From: Psychrilyobacter piezotolerans
GTDB taxonomy: Bacteria; Fusobacteriota; Fusobacteriia; Fusobacteriales; Fusobacteriaceae
NCBI RefSeq assembly: GCF_003391055.1
Contig: NZ_QUAJ01000002.1
Coordinates: 143,986-207,985 of the forward strand
Direction of reading: 5' to 3'
Length of the DNA: 64,000 nucleotides
The notes beneath the pieces are model-generated. The model worked only from the letters and a program-made list of their open reading frames with translations, searched no databases and was not told where the DNA came from. A program made the translations under genes and the position numbers. Shown piece by piece: positions 9,816-19,001 of this stretch (position 1 is the stretch's first letter; each line of letters starts with the position of its first letter).

Positions 9816-11069
9816 TTGACTGGTAGACAAATTTCCCTGAACAGGGCTGACGAACTTAAGAACACCATAAACGATTATTTAATAGCAAGAGACGGTATAC
9901 CAACTGGTATGAGCGAAGATGTAAGGAAACAATTTGAAATCTCAAAAGCCGTCCTTTTAAAGCATTTTGGGGCTACAGAAAAGGACTGGAACGATTTTAA
10001 ATGGCAGCTTTCAAATAGAATCACAGACGTTAAAACTTTAAGTTTAATCTTAGACTTAAGTGAAGAAGAAAAAAAAGAGATTCAAAGTGTAGGAGATAAG
10101 TATAGATGGGCAGTTTCACCATACTATGCTTGTTTACTGGATCCAAAGGATAAATACGATCCTATTAGATTACTTAGTATCCCTGCTTCTGTCGAATTAG
10201 ATAACAACTCTGGAGATGCTGATCCCATGGGAGAGGAATACACTAACCCTGCTGGAACTATCACTAGAAGATATCCAGACAGACTTATCATAAACACAAC
10301 CAATGAGTGTGCAATGTATTGCAGACATTGCCAGAGAAGGAGAAATATCGGTGAGAACGACACCGCTACCCACGATAAAGATATTTTAGAATCAATTGAA
10401 TATATCAGAAATAACCCTGAAGTTAGAGATGTGTTGCTTACTGGAGGAGACGTTTTAGCCCTGTCTGATTCTAGATTGGAATGGATCTTAGCTGAACTTA
10501 GAACTATCCCCCATGTAGAAATCATTAGAATAGGTAGTAGAACACCTGTTACTATGCCGCAAAGGATCACAGATGATCTGGTTAATATGATAAAGAAGTA
10601 TCATCCTATCTATTTAAATACCCATTTCAACCATCCAAAAGAAATAACTCCTGAAGCTAAGGCCGCGTGTGAAAAATTAGCTAATAATGGAATCCCTGTA
10701 GGAAACCAGGCAGTTTTATTAAACGGTATAAACAACAATAAGTTCGTAATGAGACTTATGAATCAAGAATTATTAAAAATCAGATGCAGACCTTACTATA
10801 TCTTCCATGCAAAGCATGTTCAAGGAACCGAGCATTTTAATACATCTGTAGATGACGGATTAGAGATCATGGAATACCTGAGAGGATTCACTTCTGGAAT
10901 GGCTATTCCAACTTATATTGTTAATGCACCAAAGGGACAGGGTAAAACACCTTTAATGCCTCAGTATATGTTATCTCGTGGAACTGATTATGTTATGATT
11001 AGAACTTGGGAAGGTAAAGTAATCAAGTATGAAAACCATCCTACAAAAAATATAAGAGAGATCTATTAA
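9816..11069 (+). CDS. eam: Glutamate 2,3-aminomutase (KamA-family radical SAM, PLP)
   Basis: 417-residue member of the lysine 2,3-aminomutase family. The radical SAM cluster motif is C165-x3-C169-x2-C172; the PLP lysine is K377 in APKGQGKTP. In lysine 2,3-aminomutases two aspartates bind the side-chain amino group of lysine; here the corresponding positions are K333 (FHAKHV) and N370 (IVNAPKG), the Lys/Asn pair that defines glutamate 2,3-aminomutase (reported as Lys332/Asn369 in Clostridioides difficile). The product would be beta-glutamate, an osmolyte. The start is TTG behind AGGAGGTAGATAT. It stands alone with a perfect promoter and its own terminator, unlike a lysine-fermentation kamA. 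Confidence 0.85.
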   Translation: MTGRQISLNRADELKNTINDYLIARDGIPTGMSEDVRKQFEISKAVLLKHFGATEKDWNDFKWQLSNRITDVKTLSLILDLSEEEKKEIQSVGDKYRWAVSPYYACLLDPKDKYDPIRLLSIPASVELDNNSGDADPMGEEYTNPAGTITRRYPDRLIINTTNECAMYCRHCQRRRNIGENDTATHDKDILESIEYIRNNPEVRDVLLTGGDVLALSDSRLEWILAELRTIPHVEIIRIGSRTPVTMPQRITDDLVNMIKKYHPIYLNTHFNHPKEITPEAKAACEKLANNGIPVGNQAVLLNGINNNKFVMRLMNQELLKIRCRPYYIFHAKHVQGTEHFNTSVDDGLEIMEYLRGFTSGMAIPTYIVNAPKGQGKTPLMPQYMLSRGTDYVMIRTWEGKVIKYENHPTKNIREIY

Positions 11070-11076
11070 TCTTTTA

Positions 11077-11110
11077 ATTAGGCTGCCCCTCATGGTCAGC
11101 CTAATTTTTA
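11077..11110 (+). terminator. Terminator of the aminomutase gene
   Basis: Stem ATTAGGCTG / CAGCCTAAT with an 11-nt loop and a following T-rich tract. Confidence 0.85.
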
Positions 11111-11340
11111 TAATTTTTTTAACACCAATAAACATTAATATTCATAAATAAAAAAAAACTGAACCGCAAATTACGCTAGTAGACACGAATAAATAGAATG
11201 CGGATATTGAAATATAGCTCTTTGGTGACGACCCTTGCGGTTACTTTGTGATAAAAGGGTTTTATTAGCGATATTAGCGGTTTCAAAAAATTAAAAACTA
11301 CTTGCTCCTCCTTGTTTTTTGGGGGATCTTGTGGTAATAT
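11111..11340. other. Intergenic stretch with degenerate repeat-like sequence
   Basis: No gene seen. It contains CCGCAAATTACGCTAGTAGACACG and, further on, ACCCTTGCGG and TTAGCGATATTAGCGG, resembling pieces found near 9600 and 63200. The purine riboswitch begins just downstream. Confidence 0.45.
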
Positions 11341-11351
11341 AGATAAAATCA

Positions 11352-11420
11352 ATTCTCATATATTTTCTTAATAAGGAAGAAAGTTTCTACTAGCTGCCGT
11401 AAATAGCTAACTATGAGTGT
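11352..11420 (+). promoter_or_regulatory. Purine (guanine-class) riboswitch
   Basis: The conserved core is readable: P1 strand CTCATA, J2/3-type AGTTTCTAC, L3-type CCGTAAAT, and the closing strand ACTATGAG. The base that contacts the ligand is C (in AACTATG), which marks guanine/xanthine rather than adenine specificity. It lies 75 nt before xpt, the classic target. The expression platform is less clear: a second copy of ATATTTTCTTAATAA (first at about 11360) occurs near 11435, followed by a weak CACTC/GAGGTG hairpin close to the RBS. Confidence 0.9.
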
Positions 11421-11493
11421 AATTTTAAGATGAATATTTTCTTAATAATTTCACTCAATATGAGGTGTTTAAAACATTTTTGGAGGTTTAATT

Positions 11494-12069
11494 ATGAAAA
11501 TATTACATGATACTATATTAAAGGATGGATTAGCGTTATCGGACTCAATCTTAAAGGTCGATTCATTCGTTAATCATCAAATAGATCCTAAACTTATGAA
11601 CCTGGTTGGAAAAGAGTTTGTCAAAAGATTTGAAGGTAAGAAGATCGATAAGGTTCTAACTATCGAGGCTTCCGGGATTGCTCCTGCTATGATCACCGCT
11701 TTAGAACTAGGTGTCCCTATGGTCTTTGCTAAAAAACATAAACCCATTACTATGGATGACTTTTACTCTACCACTGTTTACTCATTTACAAAGGAAACAA
11801 ATTATAATTTAACAGTTTCCAAAGAATTTATAAATGAAGGGGAGAATATTCTTCTAATCGATGACTTTTTGTCAGCAGGAAACGCTATCCTTGGACTTAG
11901 AGATATAGTAAATCAGGGTGGAGCCACTGTTGTAGGAGTAGGTATTGTTATTGAAAAAGGATTTAAAGAAGGAAGAGAAAATCTTTTAAAAGAAGGATTT
12001 CACCTGGAATCACTTGCCATTGTTGAGAAGATGGAAAAAGGTAAGATTACATTAAATAAATTAAAATAA
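11494..12069 (+). CDS. xpt: Xanthine phosphoribosyltransferase
   Basis: 191-residue purine salvage enzyme that joins xanthine to PRPP to give XMP. The N-terminal half has LTIEASGIAPA and FAKKHKPITM typical of Xpt; the PRPP loop is ILLIDDFLSAGNA (about 124-136). The RBS TGGAGGTTTA is 4 nt from the ATG. Control by the upstream guanine riboswitch matches Bacillus-type xpt. Monocistronic, ending at a bidirectional terminator. Confidence 0.94.
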   Translation: MKILHDTILKDGLALSDSILKVDSFVNHQIDPKLMNLVGKEFVKRFEGKKIDKVLTIEASGIAPAMITALELGVPMVFAKKHKPITMDDFYSTTVYSFTKETNYNLTVSKEFINEGENILLIDDFLSAGNAILGLRDIVNQGGATVVGVGIVIEKGFKEGRENLLKEGFHLESLAIVEKMEKGKITLNKLK

Positions 12070-12081
12070 CGCAGCATTGTG

Positions 12082-12114
12082 AAAAAGAAGATCCCTAGGG
12101 ACCTTCTTTTTTTT
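12082..12114. terminator. Bidirectional terminator between xpt and the aminotransferase gene
   Basis: AAAAAGAAG-a-TCCC / GGGA-c-CTTCTTTTTT hairpin with T runs on both strands, serving the convergent xpt and aromatic operon ends. Confidence 0.85.
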
Positions 12115-13348
12115 AAGCTATAACCTTTTTAATTTTTTTAGCTAAACCTTCTAATTTTTTACTGGGACTTCCGCATATTGCAATCCTTATCCCATGGGCT
12201 ACCTGGATTGGATATATATTTTCGTGGTTCAGCTTTTCAATACTTTCTTTGATTTTTTCATTTTCTATCTTTAATGTAATAAAAAAGCCCTCTTTATATG
12301 GATAAACTTCTAAACCTACTTCCTTGGCTTCCTCTAAAAATATCTTAGACCTTTTCTCCAACAGTTTTACATATCCATCTCTTTCCTCTGTTAATTTATC
12401 CCTTAAGGTTTTATTACTTTGGATAGTTGAAAATAATTTCATCCCACCCTTAGGAACATTTGACCAAACACCCCGACACGTAAATTCATTGGCTCTCATA
12501 TAGTCATCTATATTTTTCTTTTCATTTGAAATAAATACACTTCCCCCTACACGAAGTCCATATTTAGTCAGTGTTTTCGAGCAGCTAAATGCGAATACAA
12601 CTAAATTTTTAGGAGATAAGTTCGTAAAACTTTCCATATATTTACGACTTTCTTCATATCCTTTTACAGAGTAGTCTATATAAGCAACATCATTTAAAAG
12701 GATAAAATTCCCATCTTCAGACAGGTCATTCATGACTTTTACAACACTCTCCCACTCAGATTTGCTCATAGAGTATCCTGTAGGATTGTGACACGGATCA
12801 TTTATTATGACTAAAACTTTTCCCTGTAATTTCATTATCTTGGATGATTTTTCTCTGAAACTTTCGATATTAAACTCATCTTTTTCATTGAATAACTCAT
12901 AGGTTTCTATTTTTAAATCATGTTCCTTTGCCATTATCTTATAGGGGCCCCAACCGATATTTGGAATAAGCAGTGTTTCTCCTGCATCCAATATATTTTT
13001 CAGGGTAGAACTCACAGATCCAGATCCACCAGGGGTAGCTATAGCTCCCACATTGAATTTTTCTTCATGATCCCCTAATACCCATGACTTTATTTCCCTC
13101 AGATAATCATTGTTTCCAATAAATGATTCTGCATACGGTGCTATGTCCATCTTATTTAAATTTTTATACACCTCACTTACAGAATCAAAAATAGTAAATT
13201 TGCCATCCTCATCACAAAGTGCTCCTATCGTTACATCCACTACCTTGTCTTCACCATACTTAAGCTTAGCATCACTGGCCTTTTTTACCATGGTAAATAC
13301 CGTATCTACAATATTTTTATCTTCCGATCTTTTGGCTAATATTCCCAT
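12113..13348 (-). CDS. Class I/II aminotransferase, probably aromatic amino acid aminotransferase
   Basis: 411-residue fold-type I PLP enzyme. The internal aldimine lysine is about K258 (SCSKTLTKYGLRVGG); N188 in HNPTG and D220 in LLNDVAY contact the cofactor; a C-terminal arginine in HGIRIAI would hold the carboxylate. It is the last gene of the aromatic operon, directly after aroE, so conversion of prephenate-derived phenylpyruvate and 4-hydroxyphenylpyruvate to Phe and Tyr is the likely role. An aspartate aminotransferase-like activity cannot be excluded. Confidence 0.82.
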   Translation of the reverse strand: MGILAKRSEDKNIVDTVFTMVKKASDAKLKYGEDKVVDVTIGALCDEDGKFTIFDSVSEVYKNLNKMDIAPYAESFIGNNDYLREIKSWVLGDHEEKFNVGAIATPGGSGSVSSTLKNILDAGETLLIPNIGWGPYKIMAKEHDLKIETYELFNEKDEFNIESFREKSSKIMKLQGKVLVIINDPCHNPTGYSMSKSEWESVVKVMNDLSEDGNFILLNDVAYIDYSVKGYEESRKYMESFTNLSPKNLVVFAFSCSKTLTKYGLRVGGSVFISNEKKNIDDYMRANEFTCRGVWSNVPKGGMKLFSTIQSNKTLRDKLTEERDGYVKLLEKRSKIFLEEAKEVGLEVYPYKEGFFITLKIENEKIKESIEKLNHENIYPIQVAHGIRIAICGSPSKKLEGLAKKIKKVIA

Positions 13349-13358
13349 TTTCTCCTCC

Positions 13359-14174
13359 TTATTTTTTATAGATTGTTCCCTTTATCTTTTCATATATTTC
13401 CTGTATATCACCCTCCGGCATTTCTCTTTCCTGCCATATTTCTTCTGCTTTTACAGCCTGCCCCACCAGCATCAAGAGTCCATTTTCTCCTACTTCAAAC
13501 CCCTCTAAAAATTTAGTTTTTTGCGGGTTATAGATAAGATCAATTCCAGCCTGGTATTCTTTTTTTTCCTCTATATCCAGTATACTACATTCTATATTTG
13601 GATGCATCCCACAGGGAGTGCAATTAACTATTAAATTTTTTTCAGATATGGTCCTTAATTCATTGTAGGAAATAATATTTAAATCTTGAAAATTTTGAAA
13701 ATTAATCCTGGCTTTTTCTGTATCTCTGGTGACTAAGTAATTTTCTCCCCCTAAATCTTCCAAACACTTAACCACTGCTCTCGCTGATCCACCACCACCA
13801 CAGATAAAGTTTTTTTTATTTTTTACCTCTAACTTTAATTTAGATATTATCATCTTGAATCCATAGTAATCTGTATTATAGCCGATTAATCTCCCGCCTT
13901 TAGACATTACAGTATTAACTGCTCCTATCTGTTTGGCTTCTTCGGATATTTCATCTAAATACTCCAAAATATCTGTCTTGTAGGGGATGGTTATATTTAT
14001 ACCTAATAATTCTGACCCTCTTAACTTTTTTACCACTTCTGCCAGATTATTATGAGCCACCTCTATCAATGAATATTCCCCATCTATCTCAAATCTTTCA
14101 AATATCATCTTATGGATCATAGGAGAATAACTATGCCCTAATTTCTCTCCAATTAAAGCGTATTTATTTTTCAT
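13359..14174 (-). CDS. aroE: Shikimate dehydrogenase
   Basis: 271-residue NADP-dependent enzyme reducing 3-dehydroshikimate. Substrate-binding GHSYSP lies near the start; the catalytic lysine is in NITIPYK (about residue 65), followed by GAVNT and GYNTDYYGF; the nucleotide-binding loop is GGGGSARAV. The ATG at 14174, with GAGGTGATT upstream, was preferred to the TTG at 14183. It overlaps the 3' end of pheA. Confidence 0.94.
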   Translation of the reverse strand: MKNKYALIGEKLGHSYSPMIHKMIFERFEIDGEYSLIEVAHNNLAEVVKKLRGSELLGINITIPYKTDILEYLDEISEEAKQIGAVNTVMSKGGRLIGYNTDYYGFKMIISKLKLEVKNKKNFICGGGGSARAVVKCLEDLGGENYLVTRDTEKARINFQNFQDLNIISYNELRTISEKNLIVNCTPCGMHPNIECSILDIEEKKEYQAGIDLIYNPQKTKFLEGFEVGENGLLMLVGQAVKAEEIWQEREMPEGDIQEIYEKIKGTIYKK

Positions 14175-15234
14175 AACTGCCAATCACCTCAAAATATTTA
14201 CTTTTTTTCTCTATCTCTTCTATTGAAGGTTTCAAGGTGTTGTAGTTCCCCTCCAATTCTACAAAAAAAACATATTCCCAGGGAGAATCTTTAAGAGGCC
14301 TTGATTTTATACTTAACATATTGATACCGTATCTGCTGAACTTCCCTAAAACACTGGAAAGGTCTCCTGATTTATTATATGTGGAAAATGCCACCATGAT
14401 CCTGTTATGATTTTTGTTTACAATTAATTTATTCCCAATGACCATAAATTTAGTTGTATTTTCTTCATGGGTATTTATGTTTTTTGCCAGGATATCCAAA
14501 TTATAGATCCTTGCTGTTTCAGCACTTCCTATAGCCCCTTTAGTTATATCCTTCATTTCACTTACATATTTTGCACTTATAGCTGTATTGTAGTATGGAA
14601 TCTCCTTATAACCTCTCCCCTTTAAAAAAGTTTGAGATTGTTTGAACCCCTGAATATGAGAATAGATTTCTTTGATATCACTTAATTTAGAGCCCTTTAT
14701 CCCCAGTAAATTGTGGTCTATTTTCAACTCTATAATATCTATTATATAGGCATTGTATTTTTTTATAAGATCAAAATTATCGGTGATATCCCCTGTATAG
14801 GAATTTTCAATAGGCAGTACCCCTACCTCTATTTCTTTATTTTTTAATGCTATAAATACATCTTCAAAGTTGTGGTAGGAGTTTAGGAGTTCATCTTTAT
14901 ATTTAGTTTTAAGTGCCAAATAACTGAAGGATCCCGGTATCCCCTGGTATCCAACCACCTTATCCAGCCCCAGAATAGCCTTTTGATAACTTCTAGAAAT
15001 TTCCATATTTCCTTCTAAAAATTCAACATAATATTTTTTTAGTTTTTCATCTGAAACCCTCCTGGAATTTTCTTCTATTACTACTTTTTCCCTTGCTGTA
15101 TCCAGCACTTCCATCCCTGTACTCTGCTTATATTTTGCAATTTTTTCCACCACGTTCATTCTTTTTACAAATAATTTTGCCATCTCTTCATCTATTTTAT
15201 TTATCTCACTTCTCAATTGATCTAATTTATTCAT
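14164..15234 (-). CDS. pheA: Bifunctional chorismate mutase / prephenate dehydratase
   Basis: About 356 residues in the order: AroQ-type chorismate mutase (about 1-85, LRSEINKIDEEMAKLFVKRM), prephenate dehydratase (about 90-265, starting GYQGIPGSFSYLA), C-terminal ACT domain (about 275-356) with the Phe-binding ESRP-like motif present as IKSRPLKDSPW. It makes phenylpyruvate from chorismate and is probably feedback-inhibited by Phe through the ACT domain. The start at 15234 (RBS AGGATGGTGG) was preferred to 15243. Confidence 0.94.
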   Translation of the reverse strand: MNKLDQLRSEINKIDEEMAKLFVKRMNVVEKIAKYKQSTGMEVLDTAREKVVIEENSRRVSDEKLKKYYVEFLEGNMEISRSYQKAILGLDKVVGYQGIPGSFSYLALKTKYKDELLNSYHNFEDVFIALKNKEIEVGVLPIENSYTGDITDNFDLIKKYNAYIIDIIELKIDHNLLGIKGSKLSDIKEIYSHIQGFKQSQTFLKGRGYKEIPYYNTAISAKYVSEMKDITKGAIGSAETARIYNLDILAKNINTHEENTTKFMVIGNKLIVNKNHNRIMVAFSTYNKSGDLSSVLGKFSRYGINMLSIKSRPLKDSPWEYVFFVELEGNYNTLKPSIEEIEKKSKYFEVIGSYEK

Positions 15235-15244
15235 TTCCACCATC

Positions 15245-16324
15245 CTAAGATACCATCAAAAAATCTAAGATCCCTATGGCTGCCATGGCTTCTACTACCA
15301 CTAAAGCTCTTGGAACTATACAGGGATCGTGCCTTCCTACAATTTTAAATTCTGTTTCCTCATTAGTTTTCATATTTATAGTTTTTTGAGCCTTTGATAT
15401 AGAAGGAGTTGGTTTTATAGCCACCTTAAAGTTTATAGGCATCCCATTGGTAATTCCTCCTAAAACTCCCCCGTTATTATTAGTTATAGTTTTTACTTGC
15501 TCGCCATCCATATAGATATCATCATTGGCTTCACTTCCAAATAGATCGGTTATTCCAAATCCAGCACCAAACTCCACACCTTTTACAGCTGGGATAGAAT
15601 ACATCAACCCGGCTAACTGGCTCTCAATAGAATTAAAAAATGGGTTTCCAATTCCGGGTTTCATCCCTATGATAGAGCACTCTATTACTCCTCCCAAGGA
15701 ATCACACCTACTTTTTGCCTGGAGTATCTTTTCCCGGCTGAGACTTTCCAAGGTTTCATCTAAAAATGGGAGCTGTTTTTCAGACAGTTTTTTAAAAACT
15801 TCCATATTCAGATCCTTTTCACAAAAATCCCTGTCTTTAAGATCTTTTATACTCTTTATATGTGTTCCTATATGGATCCCTTTCTGCTTTAATATTTGCT
15901 TTGCCACTGCCCCTGCAAATACAACGGGAGCTGTCAGCCTGCCGGAAAAATGACCTCCTCCACGATAATCATTGTACCCGTCATACCTTTTATACCCGGT
16001 ATAGTCAGCATGAGCCGGTCTGGCTATATTCTTTATCTGGCTGTAATCCCTCGATTGCTGGTCTCTATTTCTAATCAGTATACTCAGAGGTGCTCCTGTA
16101 GTATAACCATTAAAATATCCGCTTAAAATTTCAAAAGTATCTGCTTCTTTTCTGGCTGTTGTAAGTTCATTTTTACCTGTAGCACGTCTTTGCATCTCGA
16201 ATTTTATCAAATCCAGGTCTAACTCCACCCCTGCCGGTAAGCCGTCAATGGTAATCCCTATCCCTGCACCGTGGGATTCTCCAAACAATGATAATTTTAT
16301 ATTTTTCCCCCAAGTTGAACCCAT
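15245..16324 (-). CDS. aroC: Chorismate synthase
   Basis: 359-residue FMN-dependent enzyme converting EPSP to chorismate. Signatures: GSTWGKNIKLSLFGESHG at the N-terminus, RRATGKNELTTARKEAD, GGHFSGRLTAP and the C-terminal GRHDPCIVPRA. An upstream in-frame start exists at 16381, but the ATG at 16324 has an ideal AAGGAGG RBS and matches the family N-terminus. A dispersed repeat lies between this gene and aroA. Confidence 0.96.
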   Translation of the reverse strand: MGSTWGKNIKLSLFGESHGAGIGITIDGLPAGVELDLDLIKFEMQRRATGKNELTTARKEADTFEILSGYFNGYTTGAPLSILIRNRDQQSRDYSQIKNIARPAHADYTGYKRYDGYNDYRGGGHFSGRLTAPVVFAGAVAKQILKQKGIHIGTHIKSIKDLKDRDFCEKDLNMEVFKKLSEKQLPFLDETLESLSREKILQAKSRCDSLGGVIECSIIGMKPGIGNPFFNSIESQLAGLMYSIPAVKGVEFGAGFGITDLFGSEANDDIYMDGEQVKTITNNNGGVLGGITNGMPINFKVAIKPTPSISKAQKTINMKTNEETEFKIVGRHDPCIVPRALVVVEAMAAIGILDFLMVS

Positions 16325-16381
16325 AACGCCTCCTTTTTTGCCGCAGATGACACTGATTATCAACAGAGCTTTTAGAATCAC

Positions 16382-16497
16382 AGAACACGGTTCTCTTTTA
16401 GATTACCCGATATGGGCATCACCAATATCTCTAAAGTTTATTCCATAAACTAAGAATATTGCGAACACAGGAAACTCTCTGATTTTTACGGATTAAC
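16382..16497 (+). repeat. Dispersed structured intergenic repeat, family 1 (copy at 16.4 kb)
   Basis: About 115 bp almost identical to 63420-63533. The core includes CCCGATATGGGCATCACCAATAT, a nested hairpin CAATAT...AGTTTAT-tcc-ATAAACT...ATATTG, and GCGAACACAG. It occupies the aroA-aroC gap of the operon. Confidence 0.85.
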
Positions 16498-16588
16498 TTT
16501 TTTCTAGGTTTTACCCATAAAATAAAAAGCCAATTTTTCTCATTTCCGTGATAATTTATGTCATTCATGGTTTCAGTTTTTTATCTTT

Positions 16589-17863
16589 TTACTCCTCTAT
16601 TATTTCCATATTCCCGCTTAGTTTTTCAAAATCTTTCCAAAAGTTCGGATATGATTTTTTCACCGAATCTGCACCTGTAAGGATAATCGGCTCATCACAT
16701 CTGCTGCTGGCTACTGCCAGTGCCATGGCTACCCTATGATCGTTCCAGGCATCTACTTCTACTCCACCCTTTAGTTTTTTTACTCCCTCTATGATCATCC
16801 CATCCTCAGTTTCTACTATCTTAGCACCCAATTTATTCAGTTCGGTTGTCATAGAAGTTATCCTGTCAGATTCTTTTATCCTCAGTCTGCCGGCATTAAT
16901 TATCCTGGTAGTCCCTTCACTTAAACTAGCCAAGACCGTCACTATAGGCCCTAAATCCGGGCATTGACTCAGGTCAATTGTTGCCCCGGTTGATTTTTTC
17001 CCTGCTATACTAATTACACCTTCATCTATTGTCAAGTCGCCACCCATATCTTTCAATATCTTTATTATTTCCCTGTCGCCTTGCAGAGACTCAGGGTTCA
17101 TTCCAAGACAATTGATACCATCATTTAAAAATCCAGCTACCAGCCAAAAGGCTACCTGGGAAAAATCTCCCTCGACCCTATAATCATGTGCCCTGTATCC
17201 TTGATTCCCAGGAACAATAAATTTTTCATAATTTTCATTGATTATTTTGATGCCGAATCTGTCTAAAATATCTAAAGTCAGGTCTATATACCCTTTAGAT
17301 TCCAAATTAGTAGTTATAATTATTTCAGAATCGCCATCTAATTTTGGCAGTGTATAGAGCAGCCCCGTTATAAATTGAGAACTTATATCTCCCCTTACCT
17401 CAAACCTGCCTGGTTTTAATTTCCCATCTATAGTTAAGGGCAGTTCTTCCACACCCCGGCTGTATTTTATCCCCTGTTTGTCAAAAATTTCATGGAATAC
17501 ATTGAGTGGTCTGGTAGTCAGTCTTCCCTCTCCTACAAAGGTCACTTCCCCATCTGCCAATAGAGATATAGGTATCATAAATCTGATTGTAGATCCCGAT
17601 TCCCCGCAATTTATAATTTTATTTATCCTTTTTAGGTTTTTAGATCCTGTAATAACTTCATAATCTTCAAATATTTCTATCTCCACTCCTAAATCTTTCA
17701 TAGCCTGGGTTGTTACTGCTATATCATTTGAAAAATTAAGGTTTGTTATCACACTCTTTCCATCAGCTAATGAACCTGCAATTATAGCTCTATGTGCCAG
17801 ACTTTTAGACGGTGGTATCACCACATCCCCTTTTAATTTGTTTGGAATTATTCTTACCTTCAT
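16589..17863 (-). CDS. aroA: 3-phosphoshikimate 1-carboxyvinyltransferase (EPSP synthase)
   Basis: 424-residue two-domain enzyme joining PEP to shikimate-3-phosphate. Seen: PPSKSLAHRA near the N-terminus, CGESGSTIRFM (PEP/S3P contact), DISSQFITGLL, and LRIKESDRI. The ATG at 17863 with GGAGGGTAGAA was preferred over an upstream in-frame start at 17911 because MKVRIIPNKLKG matches the family start. Class II-like wording (ESGST) is noted but herbicide sensitivity cannot be judged. Confidence 0.95.
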   Translation of the reverse strand: MKVRIIPNKLKGDVVIPPSKSLAHRAIIAGSLADGKSVITNLNFSNDIAVTTQAMKDLGVEIEIFEDYEVITGSKNLKRINKIINCGESGSTIRFMIPISLLADGEVTFVGEGRLTTRPLNVFHEIFDKQGIKYSRGVEELPLTIDGKLKPGRFEVRGDISSQFITGLLYTLPKLDGDSEIIITTNLESKGYIDLTLDILDRFGIKIINENYEKFIVPGNQGYRAHDYRVEGDFSQVAFWLVAGFLNDGINCLGMNPESLQGDREIIKILKDMGGDLTIDEGVISIAGKKSTGATIDLSQCPDLGPIVTVLASLSEGTTRIINAGRLRIKESDRITSMTTELNKLGAKIVETEDGMIIEGVKKLKGGVEVDAWNDHRVAMALAVASSRCDEPIILTGADSVKKSYPNFWKDFEKLSGNMEIIEE

Positions 17864-17934
17864 TTCTACCCTCCTACCCTGCAAAATTACTAGTTCTAGA
17901 CTACGTTGCATCCATTTGATTTAAATCTAATCTT

Positions 17935-18999
17935 TTATTTAAACAATTTATTGGTGATCTCTTCCTCTCCTACCTTCTTTATCTCTACCTTCCCTATTTC
18001 AGATAAAAATATAAAATTTAATATTCCCGATATATTTTTTTTATCGGTTTTCATGATCTCTATAAGATCTTTTATTTCAACCTCGTCTTCTATGGGAAGG
18101 TTATATTTTTTTAAAATTTCCTTTATTTTATCCGAAACCCCTGGTTTTGTTATTCCTAATCTTTCCCCTAACTTTGTTATGTCATACATGCCTATGGAGA
18201 TTGCCTCTCCGTGGGTATATTTCCCATAGTTATAATATTTTTCAATGGCATGACCCAGAGTATGACCAAAATTTAATATCATACGCAAGCCCAGATCCAG
18301 CTCATCTTTTTCTACTATTTTCGCCTTTATCTCACAGCATTTTTTAATTATTTTTTCAATATCCGTCATGGAACTCTTTAGATCTTCCTTCCCCAGCAGA
18401 TAGTCAAAAAACTCACTGTCATAGATGGCACCATATTTTATTACCTCGGCCATCCCGCTCCTGACTTCCCTTTCATCCAGAGTTTTAAGGAGATCAGGAT
18501 CGATAACTACCATCCTGGGCTGGTAAAAACTTCCAACTAAATTTTTACCCCTGGTTGTATCCACTGCAACCTTCCCTCCTACACTGCTGTCTACCTGAGC
18601 CAGCAGTGTAGTTGGTATCTGTATAAAATCTATCCCTCTATATATTGTAGATGCTGCAAATCCTGCCAAATCTCCAACAACTCCTCCACCAAAAGCTATG
18701 AGAAGATCTCCCCTTTTTATCTCTGAATCGATTATTTTTTCATATACTTCGGTGAGGGTCTCAAAGTTTTTATTTTCTTCCCCTGCATCAAAGACTACCT
18801 TTGCAGGCATATAACCTGACATTTTCAAATTTTTTAATAATTTATCTCCATAAAGTTTATCTACATTTGTATCGGTCACTACAACTATTTTTTTCTTCTT
18901 GTAGACTTTTGATATATATTTTCCTATCTCATTAAATATTCCCCTGTCTATAAAAATATCATAGGATTTTTCATCCAAATTTATATGCAATTTTTCCAT
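17935..18999 (-). CDS. aroB: 3-dehydroquinate synthase
   Basis: 354-residue NAD- and metal-dependent enzyme, second step of the shikimate pathway. The long conserved stretch GGGVVGDLAGFAAS-TIYRGIDFIQIPTTLLAQ-VDSSVGGK is intact, as are the metal ligands in FGHTLGHAIE and HGEAIS. RBS AAGGAGATATC lies before the ATG. It begins 3 nt after the tyrA stop. Confidence 0.96.
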   Translation of the reverse strand: MEKLHINLDEKSYDIFIDRGIFNEIGKYISKVYKKKKIVVVTDTNVDKLYGDKLLKNLKMSGYMPAKVVFDAGEENKNFETLTEVYEKIIDSEIKRGDLLIAFGGGVVGDLAGFAASTIYRGIDFIQIPTTLLAQVDSSVGGKVAVDTTRGKNLVGSFYQPRMVVIDPDLLKTLDEREVRSGMAEVIKYGAIYDSEFFDYLLGKEDLKSSMTDIEKIIKKCCEIKAKIVEKDELDLGLRMILNFGHTLGHAIEKYYNYGKYTHGEAISIGMYDITKLGERLGITKPGVSDKIKEILKKYNLPIEDEVEIKDLIEIMKTDKKNISGILNFIFLSEIGKVEIKKVGEEEITNKLFK

Positions 19000-19001
19000 T
19001 T

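Noticed and set aside
15862..16126. Overlapping plus-strand ORFs opposite aroC
   Set aside because: Lie entirely within the conserved aroC coding sequence; shadows.
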